DNA of 64,000 nucleotides, taken from assembly GCA_023212725.1 (NCBI GenBank), contig JALBYF010000016.1, positions 62,001 through 126,000 on the forward strand, read 5' to 3'. Origin of the DNA: Tranzscheliella williamsii. Lineage: Eukaryota; Basidiomycota; Ustilaginomycetes; Ustilaginales; Ustilaginaceae. The notes beneath the pieces were generated by a model, which saw only the letters and a list, made by a program, of their open reading frames with translations, ran no database searches and had not been told where the DNA came from. Positions 10,501 through 20,600 of the stretch are shown here, piece after piece; the first letter of the stretch is position 1; each line of letters begins with the position of its first letter. The translations under genes were made by a program, and so were the position numbers.

Positions 10501-10849
10501 AGCGGGCGACGGCGGCAGAGGTGGTGTGCGGGCGATGGGCGATATCGCGGCGGTTTCTCTTGGCGGTGCCGCGCGCTATCGACGTTACAAGCCTGCCACA
10601 GAGGGGAGCCTTGGGGATGAGGTATTCCGACAGAGCGGAAAAGTCGAAGAGCGGCTCGCCGCCCAGCAAGCCGCCATGCTGGGTGGCTTGCGGCTTGGCC
10701 TGGGCATGCGGGTGTTGACTCTTTTCGTCAGTGATCGACCCTTCAGGAACCTGGTAGATCACCTTGGGACCTTCCGTCGGGTGGAACACAGCATAGAAGA
10801 CGGCTAGGAGGCGCGGGAGGAACTGCTCGTCCAAGGTAGGGATGGACAT
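7520..10849 (-). CDS. NPR2: Nitrogen permease regulator 2 (SEACIT/GATOR1 subunit)
   Basis: Single exon, 1109 residues. The open frame extends 21 codons upstream to a TTG, but the start is placed at the ATG at 10849 because the Npr2 hallmark begins there (MSIPTLDEQFLPRLLAVFYA, then FHPTEGPKVIYQVP). Conserved blocks follow: a LIPK..LCGRL segment, YKILGFPTLIED..YQRNNFIFN at ~160-190, and the central WDLTMRRILPFIDG with YYGC...DIFQYFNMY at ~566-630. Npr2 pairs with Npr3, and with Iml1 forms the GAP complex that turns off TORC1 on amino-acid starvation. The protein is much longer than yeast Npr2 because of Ser/Pro-rich insertions (~300-500 and ~690-920) and a low-complexity tail. It is divergent from the glutaminyl cyclase gene. 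Confidence 0.92.
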   Translation of the reverse strand: MSIPTLDEQFLPRLLAVFYAVFHPTEGPKVIYQVPEGSITDEKSQHPHAQAKPQATQHGGLLGGEPLFDFSALSEYLIPKAPLCGRLVTSIARGTAKRNRRDIAHRPHTTSAAVARSSSARSGSSRASSVMARGKHGAVANAEDETLVMRSYKILGFPTLIEDASRYQRNNFIFNLCFVFDGQADVRAYEPVVRKCGRVLRGLEETQSFLSSPRSLPRMYAIIEQLFEDLNSYCESFVALPEAPHTSYLKPLSKPESPDVQRLRSPTIGPDDFVSLGASFASLRDEHHKKLIHEHLRQMQNRSQTQNQRNASSPTSVRIPQENLSNLRSRSTSTSEYSDSGPSLSPLSAVKEDQPMDRSQSTSAATALGSDGVAVPGSVAAMADGRRPSLGRAATVAAISETAPHASSVSTESRDTAMGILSSRRPELFHEASAAESLGSVLLNRDFDSINTPSGTRRSSRGSNAAQGAEMETASLGQLTESIVSLRTIDAALLNSVNALRSETIESTNRAALAEKREPPHGLGRTVRDAINLKLFPVYPNPPPINDWDVPVALLDLASRVDGNWDLTMRRILPFIDGVCHVKRIAQLADADLGLTRACLEHLIYYGCIIVTDIFQYFNMYTVRPAIAKMADDEAMGRECAAYVTRPGYLMPSYPELLRLYSLLRAGKTLHDWVEDNDVDAKGIDVRRFVSFGVIQGFLRRVHRYPVLLGALLADEPEAKTDNSVVSTARNSPLANSPATKGAEAGTRTPQQRRDPSGSREPRDRRPRELSGMSGAYTGSQRVGRDGSVDSPGVGSRITPRRGVLDAKLGGGEPSASGSQMTDSLQLGSGGGGASILGTSPTKRLNRQRPRQSLRHPTTTAVDVATVAFRVGGDEPGGQAASGGARSPRKRASAIGLNAVGGSHSGFVSSAGGSGVAGASGISQRSAVVVPAGLRELLDGTHHDDELCVLFSLSWPELEKALVQIGTTKDGLTDRMGIAGLVDDSDDADPALSQRADARRWQSGAGGGGASSGWSRARMSGFSGTGISSAAPAKAGLSGIASSGHPSSSRTGTQADSSFLLPSASGFATSTAWGVDGDDSIAPGWSAFSALDRSAIESGDLGRVRILLQ

Positions 10850-11357
10850 GGTGCGACACCTGTCTACAATTCGAGTGCTGATAGGGCAAGCCCCGCCGGC
10901 ATCACCGCGCAAGGACCCAACACGTCACACAGATCTTGCTGGATCCGGGCCGCGGCTTAGCTACGCCTGAGCATGGCTCGCATGGCTGCCAGTGGTAGTA
11001 TACGTATGAACGTCGAGGGAGGGCGGGTGTGTTGCGGAAGGAAAGATAGATAAAGCGTGCGCCGTAGCACATAGAAGTCCGCCATCGGGCCCATCCAGGT
11101 GGATCTAATCGGGGCTGATAGCAGGATATCGGGCAAGTGTCATTCCTCAATCTGCCACATAGGCGCCCTCTTCCTTCATCATCTCGAGTTGATCTTGCCA
11201 CATCACCCACATCCTTGCTACTCGAGTTGCTCATCTCTGCCGGTACTCGCTCTGGGAGCTGGGACACGGACACTGGCATTGGCACGGGGCACGCAGCCAC
11301 GACCAGGGGCACGAAACGGGGATGACCGCCTAGACTTCCTCTTGGCCTCCCTTTCCA
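10850..11357. other. Divergent promoter region NPR2 / glutaminyl cyclase
   Basis: About 510 bases separating the two divergent start codons. Both promoters must lie here. No further open frame or convincing named element was found. Confidence 0.6.
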
Positions 11358-12730
11358 ATGCACTGGCCACTTGCGCCCGGTATGAGGGGCATGGGCCGCA
11401 TGCAGCGCCTGTCCTTGCTCCTGTTCATCAGCTCTGCCGCTGTACTCGCACTTGTGTGCTCTGGGAATGCTGTGCGGAGCCACCGCCGCGACTACGAGCG
11501 TCTGCCGGAAGCGTCGGTGTCTGCTGTCGCCGGTCTCTCGGACGCGGCTATCTACCTCGACCACCGCAATCGTACGTCGCTGCTCTCTAGGATCTTGGTC
11601 CCGCGGCCGCCAGATACGGCCAACAGCCGTGCGGTGCAGAAGGCGATCCTCGATGTATTCCGCAATGAGCTGGGGTCCAGGCAAAACGCAACTTGGGCCG
11701 ACGCGCAGGGCTCCGGCAAGCTAGGCTGGCACATCGACACGCACACATTCACAGCGGACACGCCGGAGGGTAAGAAGAAGATGACCAACCTGATCGTGAC
11801 CAAGAATCCTGCCGCTCCGCGCAAGCTGGTCCTGGCTGCGCACTACGACTCCAAGTACTTTTCCGAGCGCTCGGGCATGTCCGGTTTTGTCGGGGCGACG
11901 GACAGCGCGGCGCCGTGTGCGATGATGGTGGACGTTGCGGTTGCGCTGGATGATGCGCTAGATGCTCGCGAACGAAAGATGCACGCCGAGCAGGAGGAGC
12001 ACGGTTCGGTCGCACAGGAGACGACGCTGCAGCTTGTCTTCTTCGACGGCGAGGAGGCGTACCGGACCTGGACGCACACCGACTCGATTTACGGTGCGCG
12101 CGAGCTGGCGAGCGAGTGGGACAGCACGTTCTGGGATGCGTCCAACTACGACGGCGGAGTGCAGGGTGGGCGGCTTGCTGCGCGGCGGTACCGGAGCTCG
12201 TCTGGGCCGGTGAAGCATCTGCATACGATTGAGCATATGGTGCTGCTGGATCTACTGGGAGCGGCGGCGCCGCGCGTGCCGTCGTACTTTGACAATACGC
12301 GCTGGCTGCACGCCGAGCTGATGGAGGCCGAGGCGCGGCTGGGCGCGGCCGGCGTGCTGTGGCCACCGGGCCAGGCTGGCGCACGCTCGTTCTTCTCCAC
12401 GCAGCCCGCCTGGGGCGGGATCGAAGACGACCACCTTCCCTTCCTCCACGCCGGCGTCCCCATCCTCCACGTCATCCCCTCGCCCTTCCCGCACGTCTGG
12501 CACAAGATGGCCGACGACGCCTCCGCCCTCGACTACCCGACCATGCACGCCTGGTCCATGATTCTCCGCCTCACCATCGCCGAGTACCTCCGCCTCCACC
12601 TCCCCTCCCCCCCGCCCGCCCGCTCCGTAAGTCCGCCCCCCCGCGCCGAGCTCGTAAGTCTCGCGCGCCCCGCCCGTACCTCTCCAGCATCCGCCACAAA
12701 CTGACCCTTTCCCTCTCACCATCACAGTAG
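11358..12730 (+). CDS. Glutaminyl-peptide cyclotransferase (M28 family, secretory)
   Basis: ATG at 11358; a signal-anchor or signal peptide covers ~16-38. The enzyme converts N-terminal Gln to pyroglutamate on secreted peptides. Metal and catalytic residues match the zinc-dependent animal/fungal QC fold: Asp182 (GATDSAAP), Glu232/Glu233 (FFDGEEA), Asp357 (EDDHLPF) and His382 (PHVWHKM). Further family blocks are AAHYDSKYF and LLDLLGA. The 3' end is unresolved. Two GTAAGT donors lie at 12627 and 12654, a CTGAC branch-like site near 12703 and a CACAG acceptor at 12727. Splicing from either donor puts a TAG immediately after the junction (end 12730, 423 or 432 residues). Read unspliced, the frame stops at 12704; a later CCAG acceptor at 12741 would add ten residues. 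The catalytic domain is unaffected. Confidence 0.92.
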
Positions 12731-13017
12731 CCCAAACCCAGCAAGATTTCCCTACCCTCCGCGGCCACGCCTAAAACGGCCGCCGGCGTTGCATCAGCCG
12801 GGCCGGTTCCCGCTCCGCTTACGCCGCGCTTCACTACCCGTACAACGCCTTCCTTTCCTCTGCAGACACGGCGGGTGGCGTTGCATAGCTGGGTTTGAAA
12901 ACGGCGTGTTGGTATGGCAGCATAATAATGACAGCGTGGCTTTGGCGATGGTAAAGGCGGTCCGGGTGTATAGACAGTGTGCGGGGTGCGGGGGGTGAAG
13001 ATCCTGGGCAGGGGTGG

Positions 13018-15858
13018 CTAGCTGGAGTTTTCACGGGAGCCGAGGCGTTTGCCGAGGCCGAGGAGGAGTTCTGCGGCCTGGCGGTCGTCACGGTGGGAGG
13101 AGCGGGGGGAGGGCGGGTGGGGCTTGCGGGTGTGCGTTGGGGAGGGGAGGAACTTGGCGGGAGACGCGTCGTCGTCGCTGGGGCTGCTGAAGAAGCCGCT
13201 GTCGTCGTGGAGGAAGTGCGGGTGGTGAGCTGGGGTGGGGGCGAGGTTGGAGCGGTCTCCGAGGACGCGGGAGGGGGTGGAGGCGTAGAGGGGGAGGGGG
13301 TGGGGGTGGGGGTCGGTGGAGCGGGTGCTGGACTCGCGGCCGGGCGGGCGGAGGGGGGCAGCGCGGGTGTATCCGGCGGAGAGGGTGCGGGCCAGGGAGG
13401 CGGCTGGGCTTGCGCCGACAGCGCGGAATCTGTCGGAGCGGGTGGTGAGGGAAGCGGGGGCGGAGGTGTAGAGCGCGGCGGCGTTGGGCGTGGTTGGCGC
13501 GGCGAGGGTGCGGGGGAACGATGCGTGCGTTGCGAACGGCCGGCTGGACAGTAGGGGTGATTTGTCGGTGCGGGGGGCCGCCATTGGGGCGGGCGCTGGC
13601 GCGGGGCGGCGGCGCTTGGGGCTCGCCGCACCGCCGCCGGGCGCTGCGTTCTCGTCGTTGGCGGGCTGGTTGGCAGGCCGCTTGCGCGCCGCCTGCAGCC
13701 GCTGCGTGAGCTCGGTCGCCGAAACCGACCGCTTCGCTGCCACCCGCTGCTGCACCCCACCGCGCACGCCCTTGCGCACGCCCGTCTGCGACGCACTGAC
13801 GCTGCGCGAAAACGTCGTCCCCGCAACACTCCGCGGAAGCGCACTGGTCCGCGCCCGATCCCGCCCCGCAGCCCAGTCCAGACTAGGCCCTGTCAACCCC
13901 ACAACCGACGCCGTCCGCCCCACAGCACCGCATCCCAATCCGCCGCGCATCGGCGTCGCAAGCGCATGGCTCGCCTCGGCCTGCCCCGCTGCTTGCGCTT
14001 TCGCCACCCGCCGCTGGGCAATCAGCTTCAAGGTCCGCTCCTCGTCCTCCTCGCTCTCCCGCCGCGCCTCGTGCTCCCCACCTATCTCGCAGTCGCTGCT
14101 CACCGCACTGCTGCTCGGCATCCTCTGCAGCAGCCCGAACTTGGCAGCGCTGCGCGCGCCACCCTGCCCCTTTTCCTCCTGCTCGCCGCCAATGATCCCC
14201 TGCTTCTGCAGCACGGCTGTCAGTTGAGGCGGCAGGCGCGACGTCAGCGACGCATCACGCGCAGGCTCGGACGCCTCGGCGGGTGGTTTAGGCGGTACGA
14301 GACTGCCCAGACTCGCGCGCCCACTGGCTGTCGTGACGAGGCTGAGGCTGGAAGAGCTTGAGGCGCGCGACAGCGTCTTGGGCGGGGGGAGGATGGTGTC
14401 CAGGTCCTCCTCCTCGATGTCGCTCGACCGGAGGAGCGGCGTGTGCTCGGTAGCAGCACGACGCAAACCCTTGGCTCGGCCGCTCAGCACCTCGTCAAGA
14501 GACAGACGCGGCGTGGAGCGGTGCCGCGCCATGCTCGCTTTGGGCGTCTCCCGCAACGCTCCAGTCGGCGTGCAAGCATGATCCACGTCTAGGCCGGCGC
14601 CTTTCGGGCCCACCAACTGGCGCAGATCACGCGAGGCGGAGCGCGCCAGCCGTGGCTCTGATTCCTCTTGCTTCGTCGAGAGCGACGCTGCCTGTTTCAG
14701 CTTGGCAATGTGCTCCTGCACGCTCACATCGACTCCGCGGCGGGCTAACCAGGGCGGGATGTTCTCCTTGTTGTTGTTCGACAGGTCGGTGACGGGCTCC
14801 AGCGGTCGCGCGGATAGTACCTTGTTGCCGCTAGCATTGCCGAACGGCTTGCGCTTGAGCGGCTGGACCTCCGAAGCGGCCGCAGCGGCGCTGACGGCAT
14901 CCACCCGTTCTTCAGGTTCTTGCTCGCCGGTCTCATCTGGCTGTTTGGTACCGCCGACGGTGGGAATGCCCGAGTTTCCATATCGGCCAGATCGTTTCTT
15001 CTCGGCTTGCCTCCGGTTCTGGAACCACACGGAAACGGCACTATGGATGATCGTAGGGAGGAAAGGGTCAGTAAGGTGTAGCAGAGGGTGGAGGGAGGAT
15101 GGAGGGAGTGTGTACACTTACCGGACAGACATGCCGACGCGGTTGGCAAGGTAGAGGCGGGTCTCGTGGTCGGGGAACGCATTGTCGGCATAAGCTTCGG
15201 CGAGCAGGTTGGCCTCGTCGGGTCGGGTTCGACGTCGCCTGCGCACTTCACCCTTGGAGTCATCGCCTTGTACGGTGGTGGCGGTTTCGAACGAGTCGTC
15301 GGCGGCAATGGAGGCATCGCGGTAGAACCTGTCTTCTTGGTCTTTCTGGGCAAGGTTGGCGGAGGAGAGCCTGGCGATACTTAAGATGGGACCGGGAGAT
15401 AAAGAGGATACTTGGCGTGGAGCTGGCTCAGCGTCGTTGGCGAGGGCAGCATGCTGGCGCTGCATGTGCTCAGGAATTACGTGTTGATGAAGGTGGGCGG
15501 GCTCATCGTCGTGCCAGCGATGTCGGAAGGCGGCGCGGGAGACAAGCGGGGTGGACACGAGATGGCGGAGGCGCGGACTACCGCCTTGCGAGGCGGGATC
15601 GCTGAGATCGCGGTGCTGATCTTCGGGACGCGGTGAGCTAGACCGGTTCTGGAAGAGCGGCGCGTCCTTGTTGATATACGACGAAAAGCTGTCGACCGAT
15701 GCGGCGGTCGGGCTGCTCTTGGAGTAGAGCTGACGTGGCGAGCCGTTCGAAGTACTTCTGCTTGCGTCGTTGCAAGGCTGTTGCTGCCCGTCAGTCTCGG
15801 CATTTGGGATGTCCAGAGGATGAGGGTCCGGATCCGCGGGCGCGAGGTGAAGCTCCAT
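13018..15858 (-). CDS. Homeodomain transcription factor with KEN box
   Basis: Two exons, 15858-15122 and 15040-13018, giving 919 residues. The 81-nt intron has GTAAGT at 15121, a CTGAC branch site and a CATAG acceptor, and it splits the homeodomain. The joined homeodomain (~205-264) has a basic RRRRRTR arm and a third helix with VSVWFQNRRQAEKK, the canonical WFxNxR DNA-recognition signature with 60-residue spacing, so it is not a TALE type. The rest is low-complexity Ser/Ala/Pro-rich sequence. A KENIPP motif at 337-342 resembles an APC/C degron. The best functional analogy is the Yox1/Yhp1/Pho2-like group of fungal homeodomain regulators, but the paralogue is not determined. It converges with the glutaminyl cyclase gene, with 287 bases between them. 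Confidence 0.9.
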
Positions 15859-17638
15859 TGCGTCGACCGCTGATCTGTTGACAAAGAGCGGTTCTGAAGA
15901 GGAGCGTGGGAAGAGCGGGGTCCGTATAGGCGGGCGGGGAGGAATGGCAAGGAGGATTACAAGGCCATCTGCTAGGACTGGGGTATCAGAGGCCTCGTAT
16001 ATGCACTCACGGCGCCAACAAAGGGCTGCGAGCCAGCAGCGTGTCTCTTGAGACGACGTGAGCCTAAGCGGTAGCTGGACGCGCTAGCTGAACGCGGTAG
16101 CTGGACCCGACAACCGGGTACCTTCTCGAAGCAGGCTCGACAACAGAAAGGAACAAGTCGCGATGACAGGCCCAGAGACACGGGTAGGGTGAGAAGAGGA
16201 GCGGTGAGAAGCCGTGGTTGGCGAAGGAGGCGGTGGGTAAGGCAGCTGGGCTAGAAGGCAAGGCAGAGAAGCTTGGTACCACCTCCTTCTGCTCTAATGT
16301 ACCGTACAGCGTACAGCGTATACTCGTCCTCGCGGTACTCCAATATAATCAAGAATCGTAATGCACGAATAGAACACCAACCACGGAGGCAGAGGCGGCG
16401 TAATAGTCGCTGTGGAATTCCAATACCACACACGGAGCGTGTAGGAATACAACCCGGCGCGAGTGTTAGCAGGCAGAGACGTGAATGGAATTACAAACCG
16501 AGCGTGACGGGTTTTGGCGCCAAAACGCTTTCGCGCAGCGTGACGGGAAAGGCTCAACGCCAACACGTAAGTCGCAGTCATGACCAGTCGCAGTTCGCAC
16601 TCGCAGGTCGCAATTGCAGTCGCCGTTGCCGTCGCAGTCGCGTTGTGATTTGGCGGCCGAGAGGGTAGCAGAGTCTCCGTTGGCGGCCAGCTTGGCCACG
16701 TCTCCACCCCACAAACACTTCACGCTTTGCGTCATACGAATCACGAAGGAGATCTGGCGCTTCTCTGTCGCTTGGAAAGCTCAGTCAACCTAGCTGAAAA
16801 GCTTTCCACAGTAATCAGTGCTGTTTGCTGGGAGCGAGGCGGCTTGCTGCCATGCGATTACCAGACGTCCCTCGTGAAATCAGCCAAGGCACTGCACACT
16901 ACTTCGCGGGCCGTGCTTGGGCCGCTGTGACGGGCAAAAAGCTGCCATCAACGTATCGTTCATTCGGCGGCGTTGCTCACCTCCTAGCACGCACAGATTC
17001 GCGACTCACGCTTGTACCGGCTCCTCATCAGCTCAAAATGGTCAGGTGGAGATCTGTCACGTCGACGCGCTGTGGTTAGGAAGAAGTGGATACGGCTCGG
17101 TATTTTTTTGTTGACAGCTGCCCCGTTCCTTAAAGTGGTCTCGTGTTAATGACGCAAACCGCCACGCGCCGCGCCTCTTTCAGTCACATGATTTTCTCTC
17201 CGGATTTTTATCGGCCATTTAACGTGCACTTTTTGGCAGCTGCCCTTTCTACGCTCCCACAAACCGGCCGCCCCAATCCCACGCTACATCGTATACACCA
17301 CAGAAGCGATATCGCAACCTTTCCCGTTCTGCAACTCCTCCAGCTTCTGGCGAAGTAGGCTTCTTAGCAAGCGGTTCCGATCCGTCGAGCGGTCATCTTC
17401 CATCTCCTTTGGCGTAGCTCTGTACTTCTCGGCCAAACTCATACTTCGGGAGCCGGAAATTACGGCGGTACTGGGTCTAACAAGGCGGCGTACAGCAATC
17501 GAAAAGCTGAGCAGCCGTGATCGACATGCAATCGTCCCATCTCCTAACTCACTGTCCTTAGCGCCTGTACGGTCCTCGACTCCGGTTCTCCAAGCTCCTT
17601 TGTTGTTCTTGCCACTCGGAGCGGAAAGCCATTAGCTT
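15859..17638. other. Long divergent intergenic region with an AGTCGC-type degenerate repeat
   Basis: A 1.78 kb gap upstream of both the homeodomain gene and SLH1. It contains only short frames. At ~16558-16650 there is a degenerate cluster of AGTCGC/GTCGCAGT-like units (about ten in 90 bases). The 300 bases before SLH1 are pyrimidine-rich, as in a promoter or leader. No RNA gene was recognised. Confidence 0.6.
16558..16650. repeat. Degenerate hexamer-like repeat (AGTCGC type)
   Basis: Successive GTCGCAGT, AGTCGCAGTTCGC, TCGCAGGTCGCA and GTCGCCGTTGCC units follow each other with roughly six-base periodicity. Similar clusters occur at 29925-30030, 47875-48080 and 60360-60430. Confidence 0.6.
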
Positions 17639-20600
17639 ATGATTATGTCGCTCGGTGATCATCTACAAGCATACCTGGCGGGCGCATCCAGCTCTCAGCG
17701 TACCTTGGACGTCGATCAACAGCTCATCGACTCCCTTCAAGCTAGTGTCGACAGTGCTCTACGCCACAGCACGTCACCGCCGCCACAGCAACCTTTGTCG
17801 AAGCATAGAGATGAGGACACCGATAACCTATGGTTCCAGTTCAGCCACCACGTGGCAGCGTCACGATCCATAGCCCAAGCTGGTCGTGATGCCGTAGAAA
17901 TATACGACGAAGACACTCTGGCGGACGTGGTGAGCGCAAATGGACAGCCGAGCGAGTCTCTCTATGGGTCGACTCCAGCGCTACGGGAACTGCATGCCTA
18001 CCTGTCACAGCTCGCATCCGCCGACCCGCAAATTGCCGCCAGCGTCTCCGAAAGCCTTGTCGCTTCGCTTTCCTCCCCACGTTCTTCAGATGAAATTTCG
18101 GGCGAGCTTGCCGAGATCGTCGGGTTCGAGCATCTCGACCTGGTCAGCAGCATAGTATCCGAGCGATCTTCCGTACTAAATGCCCTCCAGTCCTGGGCAA
18201 CTTCCAAGCCATCAGATTCCGAGACCCTTCCCAACCTTCCGCAAACGGTAGCCTCTAGCAGCGTCAGTCTACCATTCGCCTCTTCTATTGCATCCCCGCA
18301 CGACAGCTCTCATCGAGGCGCGCGTCCCTACATCCCTGGCTCACAGGTAGTAGTGCAAACACTGGAAGAGCGACAGCTCGCCAAGCGCCTCAAGCACGAC
18401 ACGCGAAGAGCCAATCGGCACAAAGCGGCCCAAGTCGACGAACAGCGCATCTACACAACCCAAGAGCTTGAACGCATCCGTGAAGAAAGCCTAATGGCCG
18501 CTGCCAATCGTCCACTTTACTCTGGCACTTCGTCCGGTACCACTGACGTTCAGTATCCACACGTCTTCACCTCTGGCGCGCAAGGCAATGTTCTCTCTGT
18601 CTTTGGTCAGAAATTTGCCCTTCCCCTAGGTACGCTACGCGAGGAGAAGACATTCTACGAGGAGGTGACCATTCCACCACCTAGGACAGTGCCTATGCGA
18701 TTCAACGAGCGCTTAATCCCCATTAATGAGATGGAAACCATCTGCAAAGGCGCCTTTCCCGGCTATAAAAGCCTCAATAGGCTTCAGAGTGCCGTCTACC
18801 CGCTTGCCTTCAAAACCAACGAAAACCTCCTCATCTGTGCACCCACCGGTGCCGGTAAGACGGATGTAGCCATGTTAACCGTTATGAGGGCCATCAGCCA
18901 GTACGCTCGCAATCTCGATCCCACCGCCGGATCCGGAGCCGCCGGCTTCGACATCAGGAAAAACGATTTTAAGATCATCTACGTCGCTCCCATGAAGGCT
19001 CTGGCTGCCGAAGTCGTCCGCAAATTTAGCAAACGGCTGCAGTATCTCGGCATCAAGGTACGCGAATTGACGGGAGATATGCAAATGACTAGGCAGGAGA
19101 TTGCAGAGACGCAAATGATCGTCACTACCCCGGAGAAGTGGGATGTTGTGACTCGTAAGCCTACCGGCGAAGGCGAGCTTGCCACCAAAGTCAGGCTTCT
19201 CATCATTGACGAAGTCCACTTGCTGCACGATCAGCGCGGCTCAGTCATTGAGACCATCGTTGCCAGGACCCTTCGGCTGGTCGAGTCCAGCCAATCCCTC
19301 ATCCGCATCGTCGGCCTCTCGGCTACGCTGCCCAACTACATCGACGTAGCCGACTTCCTCCGCGTCAACCGGTACCAAGGCCTCTTCTACTTTGACTCGT
19401 CTTTCCGCCCTGTGCCCCTTGAGCAGCACTTTATCGGCGTCAAGGGTAAGGCTGGTTCCCAGCAATCTCGTGGAAACCTTGACAAGGCCTGTTTCGAGAA
19501 AGTCTCGGAGCTTGTTCAGGCTGGTCATCAGGTCATGGTCTTTGTGCATGCCCGTAAGGAAACCGTCAAAACGTCTCAGACTCTGCGCGAGATGTTCAGA
19601 GAAGAGGCCATGGGCGACATTCTACAGGCTGCCTCGGACGAAAACCCGCGCAAGGCTTTCTACAAAAAGGAGCTGCAGTCCAGCCGCAATCGCGAAATGA
19701 AAGAGCTCTTCGACTACGGCTTTGGCATTCATCATGCCGGAATGCTCAGGAGCGATCGAACACTTAGCGAACGCATGTTTGAGGCCGGCGTAACCCGCGT
19801 CCTCTGCTGTACAGCTACACTTGCTTGGGGTATAAACTTGCCCGCCTATGCCGTAGTCATCAAGGGCACAGATGTCTATGACTCGTCCGCGGGTAAATTC
19901 GTCGATCTCTCCATCCTCGACGTGCTCCAGATCTTTGGCCGAGCCGGTCGTCCGCAGTACGAAGACCTTGGCGTTGGCTATATCCTGACTTCCCAGGAGC
20001 GCCTCTCTCATTATGTTGACGCCATTACCTCCCAGCATCCGATCGAATCCAAATTCATCGGAGGGCTGATCGACTCTCTCAATGCCGAGATCTCGCTCGG
20101 TACCGTTGCCAGTGTGAATGACGGTGTCTCCTGGCTGGGCTACACCTTCCTCTTTACACGTATGAAGCGAACACCTCTGACGTATGGTATGACATACGAC
20201 GAGGTGGCCGACGATCCTCACCTCGGAGCCAAGCGCCAGCAGCTTATCCATGTTGGCGTGAAGCAGCTTGTCGAGGCCAAGATGGTTGATCACGATCCGG
20301 CCACCGGCCATCTGCAGGTGACCGACCTCGGCCGTGTCGCCGCTAAATACTACATTGGCTACCGGACGATCGAGATCTTCAACGAACGGCTGCGTCCTAA
20401 CATGAGCGAGGCTGACGTTTTGGGCCTGTTGAGTCAGGCCACAGACTTTGAGCAGATCATTCCCCGAGATGCCGAAGAAAAGGAGCTGAAAAAGATGCTC
20501 GAGAACGCACCTTGCGAGGTGTCGGGCGGTATTGAAACCTCGCCAGGCAAGGTCAGCATCCTCCTGCAGGCGTATATCTCCAGAACTTATATTGAGGATT

